From NCBI GenBank assembly GCA_016714685.1, contig JADKCH010000009.1, positions 1-64,000 of the forward strand: a stretch of DNA of 64,000 nucleotides, written 5' to 3'. The position numbers and the translations under genes are program-made. The notes below the pieces were generated by a model. That model was not told the origin of the DNA and did not search any database. It saw nothing but the letters and a program-made list of their open reading frames with translations. Source of the stretch: Candidatus Geothrix odensensis (GTDB taxonomy: Bacteria > Acidobacteriota > Holophagae > Holophagales > Holophagaceae). Below are positions 61,255 to 64,000 of the stretch, one piece after another; the stretch's first letter is position 1; each line of letters starts with the position of its first letter.

Positions 61255-62217
61255 CTATTTCAGCAGGGCCACCACGCGGATCGTCAACTCCGGCTGATCG
61301 GGATCATCGGTGGTCAAGGCCAGGATCTCGCTGTACCGCCCGGCCTTCGCGGTGGGGGGGAACACCACGGTCAGGTCCATGGTTGAACCCTTCTGGTCCA
61401 GCCCTTCGACCCGCATGCCCTGGAAGGAGGGACGGGTGCCCGTGATGCGAAACGACCGGCCCTCCGCCTGCTTGAGGGTCAGCTTCTGCCGGAGCTCCTT
61501 GCCCGCCGCGTCCTGGAAGACCAGCTCGACCGGGCTGGCCTGGATCGAGGGCTTGAGGTCCCACTGGATGTTCAGGGGCAGCTGGCGCATGCGGGGGTTG
61601 GTGAACCGCACCGTGGCCTGCTCCACGCCCCGATAGTGGCCCGCGGGCACCTTGCGGCCATCGAAGGAGACCTCGAGCACGAGGTCCTTGCCCTCGGGCC
61701 GGTAGGTGAAGGTGAGGAAGGGCGCGCCCGGGGCCTTCACGTCCACGACCTGGACAGGCTCCCCATTGCCACTGGCGTAGCGGACCTGGCTCCGGGTGGT
61801 GGCCGATTTGGGTGCCTGGTGGAAATAGACGGACTCCACCGAGGGCATGATCTCCTGCACGACTTCGGCCTCCAGGGTCAGGCTCAGGTTCGGCGTCTTC
61901 GGATCGTTGCAGACCACCTCGATGGACTTGCGCACGCCGCCCTTGAGGCCCTTGGGATCGAACATGGCCTCGATCTCCGTGGATTCCCCGGGGGCGATGG
62001 ACCACTTGCCGAGCATCGTGTAGGTGCAGCCGCAGCTGGGCCGGACCTGGGTGATGCTCAGGAAGGCGTTGCCCGTGTTGGTCACCCGGTACTTGGCGGC
62101 CACTTTCTTGTCCGGCGTGATGCGGCCGAAGTCGTGATGGGTCTTGTCGAAGGTGATGACGGGCGCCTGGGCCATCAGGGTGGCGGTGGCGCAGGCGAAC
62201 ACGAGACGACGGAACAT
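61255..62217 (-). CDS. DUF1573 domain secreted protein
   Basis: This 320-residue protein has a signal peptide (MFRRLVFACATATLMAQA) and an N-terminal DUF1573 domain with HDFGRITPDKKVAAKYRVTN and the hallmark VRPSCGCTYTMLG. An Ig-like C-terminal half follows (residues 180-320). DUF1573 proteins are exported Ig-fold proteins of unknown role, common in Bacteroidota and Acidobacteriota. The frame is open upstream through the poly-C region at the end of the glycosyltransferase gene. A weak -10 (TATAGA, complement of 62243-62248) lies ahead. Confidence 0.85.
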   Translation of the reverse strand: MFRRLVFACATATLMAQAPVITFDKTHHDFGRITPDKKVAAKYRVTNTGNAFLSITQVRPSCGCTYTMLGKWSIAPGESTEIEAMFDPKGLKGGVRKSIEVVCNDPKTPNLSLTLEAEVVQEIMPSVESVYFHQAPKSATTRSQVRYASGNGEPVQVVDVKAPGAPFLTFTYRPEGKDLVLEVSFDGRKVPAGHYRGVEQATVRFTNPRMRQLPLNIQWDLKPSIQASPVELVFQDAAGKELRQKLTLKQAEGRSFRITGTRPSFQGMRVEGLDQKGSTMDLTVVFPPTAKAGRYSEILALTTDDPDQPELTIRVVALLK

Positions 62218-62254
62218 GCGGAACCTCGGAGGAGACTTGAATTCTATACGGAGA

Positions 62255-63271
62255 TCAACGGTTCGGGGGGGGGGGGCGGGGGGCCCGCTCCCTTCCGGCC
62301 CCACGGGGTTTTGTATGGCTCTTGAGTTCAGCCCAGACCTGGTCGGGCCCGATGTCCGCCAGGCAGGGATGTCCGGGCGTGAAGCAATCCGGCTTGAAGC
62401 AGGGGGCGCAGGGAATCCCCTCCTTCCGCAGCCCCCGGCTCCGGGGTCCCCAGGGGGTGGAGCCGCCGGGATCCGTGGCGCCGTAGAGGGCCAGGGCCGG
62501 CGCTCCGGTGGCGGCGGCGAGGTGGCTGAGGCCGGAGTCATTGCCGAGGACGCCTGCGGCGCCGCGCATCCAGGCGGCGGCCTCCTTGAGCGTCGTCTGG
62601 CCGCAGAGGTTGATGCCCTCGGCGCCGGCCACCGCGGCGCAGGTGGCGGCCTCGTCCGGGGAACCCAGCACGGCCACGGCGAATCCTTCCGAGCGGGCCC
62701 TGAGCAGGAGGGCCCGGTAGTGCTCCACGGGCCAGGCCTTGGATGGCCAGGTGGAACCAGGCATCAGGCAGAGGTAGCGCTCTGCAGGCTTGTCGATGGC
62801 GATCCCCGGATCGAAGTCGGCAAAGGGCATGGGCGGCAGGTCCGGCCAGCGCCGCGCGAGCACCGCGTGATACCTGAGCAGGAAGGGGCCTTCCGCTTCC
62901 CAGAAGGGGCCACTGTGGGTGTTGAAGGGGCCCGCCAGGCTCTCGTCCACGCCGATGCGCTCGGGCACGCGGGCCAGCCAGGCCGCCAGGGCCGGGCGCA
63001 GGGACTTCGGGAAGTGGATGCTGCGGTCGGCGCGGTGCTGGCGCAGGGTGGCGGCCATGGCCAGGGGGCCGGGCTTGCCCTCGTCCGGCAGCGTCGCGTC
63101 GCAGAACCAGGTGCCCTCGACGAGGCCGACGGTGGTCTTCGGTCCCCAGACGACGAGGGGGCCGGCGCCGATCTCCCGCAGGAGGCGCAGCACCGGCAGC
63201 TGCATGGCGGCATCGCCCACGAACCGCGGGAAGCGCACCCAGGTGGCGTGGTCGGGGATCACGACAGTCAT
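62255..63271 (-). CDS. Glycosyltransferase family 9 (heptosyltransferase-type)
   Basis: This 338-residue protein transfers ADP-heptose or a related sugar to LPS core. Family features: PRFVGDAAMQLPVLRLLREI at the N-terminus, LMPGSTWPSKAWP in the donor-binding region, GVLGNDSGLSHLAAATGAPALALYGATDP and a cysteine-rich CAPCFKPDCFTPGHPC near the end. The start ATG (63271) and its ribosome site (ggagctttcaag) lie in inserted sequence between two 52-bp repeats. The last codons run through a 12-base C tract (G on the plus strand), so the C-terminus depends on tract length. Confidence 0.9.
   Translation of the reverse strand: MTVVIPDHATWVRFPRFVGDAAMQLPVLRLLREIGAGPLVVWGPKTTVGLVEGTWFCDATLPDEGKPGPLAMAATLRQHRADRSIHFPKSLRPALAAWLARVPERIGVDESLAGPFNTHSGPFWEAEGPFLLRYHAVLARRWPDLPPMPFADFDPGIAIDKPAERYLCLMPGSTWPSKAWPVEHYRALLLRARSEGFAVAVLGSPDEAATCAAVAGAEGINLCGQTTLKEAAAWMRGAAGVLGNDSGLSHLAAATGAPALALYGATDPGGSTPWGPRSRGLRKEGIPCAPCFKPDCFTPGHPCLADIGPDQVWAELKSHTKPRGAGRERAPRPPPPNR
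62265..62283. repeat. Poly-G tract (G)12-C-(G)6
   Basis: Twelve G (62265-62276), one C, then six G lie at the 3' end of the GT9 coding region (C runs on the coding strand). Its length sets the reading frame of the last residues. Confidence 0.95.
63211..63262 (-). repeat. 52-bp direct repeat, copy 1 (GT9 N-terminal codons)
   Basis: Identical to 63387-63438 (offset 176 bp). On the minus strand it encodes residues from VIPDHATWV to FVGD of the GT9 protein. Confidence 0.95.
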
Positions 63272-63386
63272 CTTGAAAGCTCCAGCGGGGCTCGCCGCCG
63301 GGGACTACCCCCCGATCGCACCGCGCCCCGCGCGGTGCTCCTGCGCTCGCTGCGGCTTCGCCTTGCGACCGCAGAGGGGGCCCCGT
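63263..63386. repeat. 124-bp palindromic insert between 52-bp repeats
   Basis: It contains a perfect 9-bp hairpin gcaccgcgc-ccc-gcgcggtgc (63318-63338), a ctgcgg/ccgcag stem (about 63349-63373) and ccggggactacccccc. The module tgcggcttcgcc is shared with other intergenic repeats of the window. On the minus strand it supplies the ribosome site and ATG of the GT9 gene. Confidence 0.75.
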
Positions 63387-63438
63387 CATCGCCCACGAAC
63401 CGCGGGAAGCGCACCCAGGTGGCGTGGTCGGGGATCAC
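63387..63438 (-). repeat. 52-bp direct repeat, copy 2
   Basis: Exact duplicate of 63211-63262. It overlaps the stop codon of the upstream glycosyltransferase (TGA, complement of 63435-63437) and would be the original GT9 start, with GTGATCCCC overlapping that stop. Confidence 0.95.
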
Positions 63439-64000
63439 AGCCACTCGGCCACCGCCTCGCGGAACTTCGCCGCGGCGTCGTAGTCCCGGGTCAGGGCGGT
63501 GCCGAAGGCGTGGGCCTTCGCCCGCTGGGCTTCCCAGCCGGGGGCGTAGGTCATGAGCGGGGCGAGGCGGGCCGCGGCAGCCTCCAGGAGGGGGGCCGGG
63601 ACGGAGCGGCGGTCATCCGGCTTCTTGATGAGGAAGCCCCCGTCACCATCCCTCAGCTGGGTTCCGATGCCACCCACCGTGGGCGCCAGGACCGGCACGC
63701 CCCGCTCCATGGCCTCGATGAGGGCGATGGGAAAGAAGCCCTCGTTGCGGCTGGTCATGACGTAGAGGTCCAGGGCCGTGAAGGCGGGGCGGAGATCCGC
63801 CTGGGGGCCCAGCCGGACGGTGCGGTCGCGGAGGGGCGAGGCGGCCAGGCGCTGGTCGAGCGCCGCCGCGGTGTCGGCTTCCTCCCGTCCGGCGAAGAGC
63901 AGGTGGACGTCTCCGAGTGCCTCGGCGAAGGTGACGACGCCGGCGGGATCCTTGCGGCCATCGACCTGCCCGACGTAGCCCACCACGATGCCAGTGGTCG
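63435..64000 (-). CDS. Glycosyltransferase family 1/4, C-terminal part (cut by window edge)
   Basis: This is the C-terminal GT-B domain of a retaining glycosyltransferase; the N-terminus lies beyond 64000. Visible motifs: VGYVGQVDGRKDP at the start of the nucleotide-sugar-binding domain, VRLGPQADLRPAFTALDLYVMTSRNEGFFPIALIEAMERGVPVLAPTVGG with the E-x7-E pair, and a helical tail ending REAVAEWL. It probably acts in LPS or other glycan synthesis together with the following GT9 gene. Confidence 0.88.
   Translation of the reverse strand, partial: TTGIVVGYVGQVDGRKDPAGVVTFAEALGDVHLLFAGREEADTAAALDQRLAASPLRDRTVRLGPQADLRPAFTALDLYVMTSRNEGFFPIALIEAMERGVPVLAPTVGGIGTQLRDGDGGFLIKKPDDRRSVPAPLLEAAAARLAPLMTYAPGWEAQRAKAHAFGTALTRDYDAAAKFREAVAEWL

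Overview
This is a GC-rich bacterial chromosome segment whose gene content best fits a Gram-negative acidobacterium of the Holophaga/Geothrix type. The clues are LPS inner-core genes, type IV pilus ATPases and pilins, HrcA-GrpE-DnaK-DnaJ, an 11-subunit complex I operon, and an ATP synthase Fo cluster (atpZ-atpI-atpB-atpE) separate from F1. No rRNA or intact tRNA gene is present, so this placement is an inference from gene content.

Layout. 1-238: non-coding edge with hairpin repeats. 239-7028: eight tightly overlapping genes for membrane fatty-acid modification (desaturase, FAD oxidoreductase, DUF1365, two cyclopropane-synthase-type methyltransferases, and DUF1475-, DUF2062- and DUF1295-type membrane proteins). 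7073-12592: MacB-like ABC system (adaptor, ATPase, two FtsX-fold permeases) followed by a PadR regulator and a HAAS-type membrane protein. 12849-14252: rpmE and prfA. 14393-15235: a lipoprotein on the minus strand. 15293-20242: hrcA-grpE-dnaK-dnaJ. 20247-23438: diguanylate cyclase and a large helical protein of unknown function. 23518-28294: pilB-pilT-pilC-pilin. 28346-32811: a block on the minus strand in which every gene (ABC-2 transporter operon, second pilin, TPR protein) carries frameshifts. 32955-35740: fabI, bcp and a cysteine desulfidase/serine dehydratase family gene. 35741-38465: peptide-type ABC importer lacking ATPases. 38571-43472: ABC exporter, alanine/glycine symporter and a second GspE/PilB ATPase. 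43607-54566: nuoABCDHIJKLMN without nuoEFG. 54712-56471: Fo genes. 56561-59243: a RelA/SpoT-like protein, a STAS anti-anti-sigma factor and a response regulator-PP2C phosphatase. 59240-64000: hldD, an EamA transporter, a DUF1573 protein and two LPS glycosyltransferases.

The genes form coherent units: membrane lipid remodelling, stress response (HrcA/DnaK, partner-switching phosphatase, c-di-GMP), surface appendages (type IV pili with sigma-54 promoters), respiration (complex I and ATP synthase) and LPS core. The most notable signals are: an intergenic palindromic repeat family placed directly after stop codons; two gene junctions where about 50 bp of coding sequence is duplicated around a hairpin insert; a (G)12 tract at the end of a glycosyltransferase gene, whose loss of one base would fuse it to the next gene; an in-frame nuoJ-nuoK fusion that still retains the TGATG junction; and the dense frameshift block between about 28.3 and 32.8 kb.
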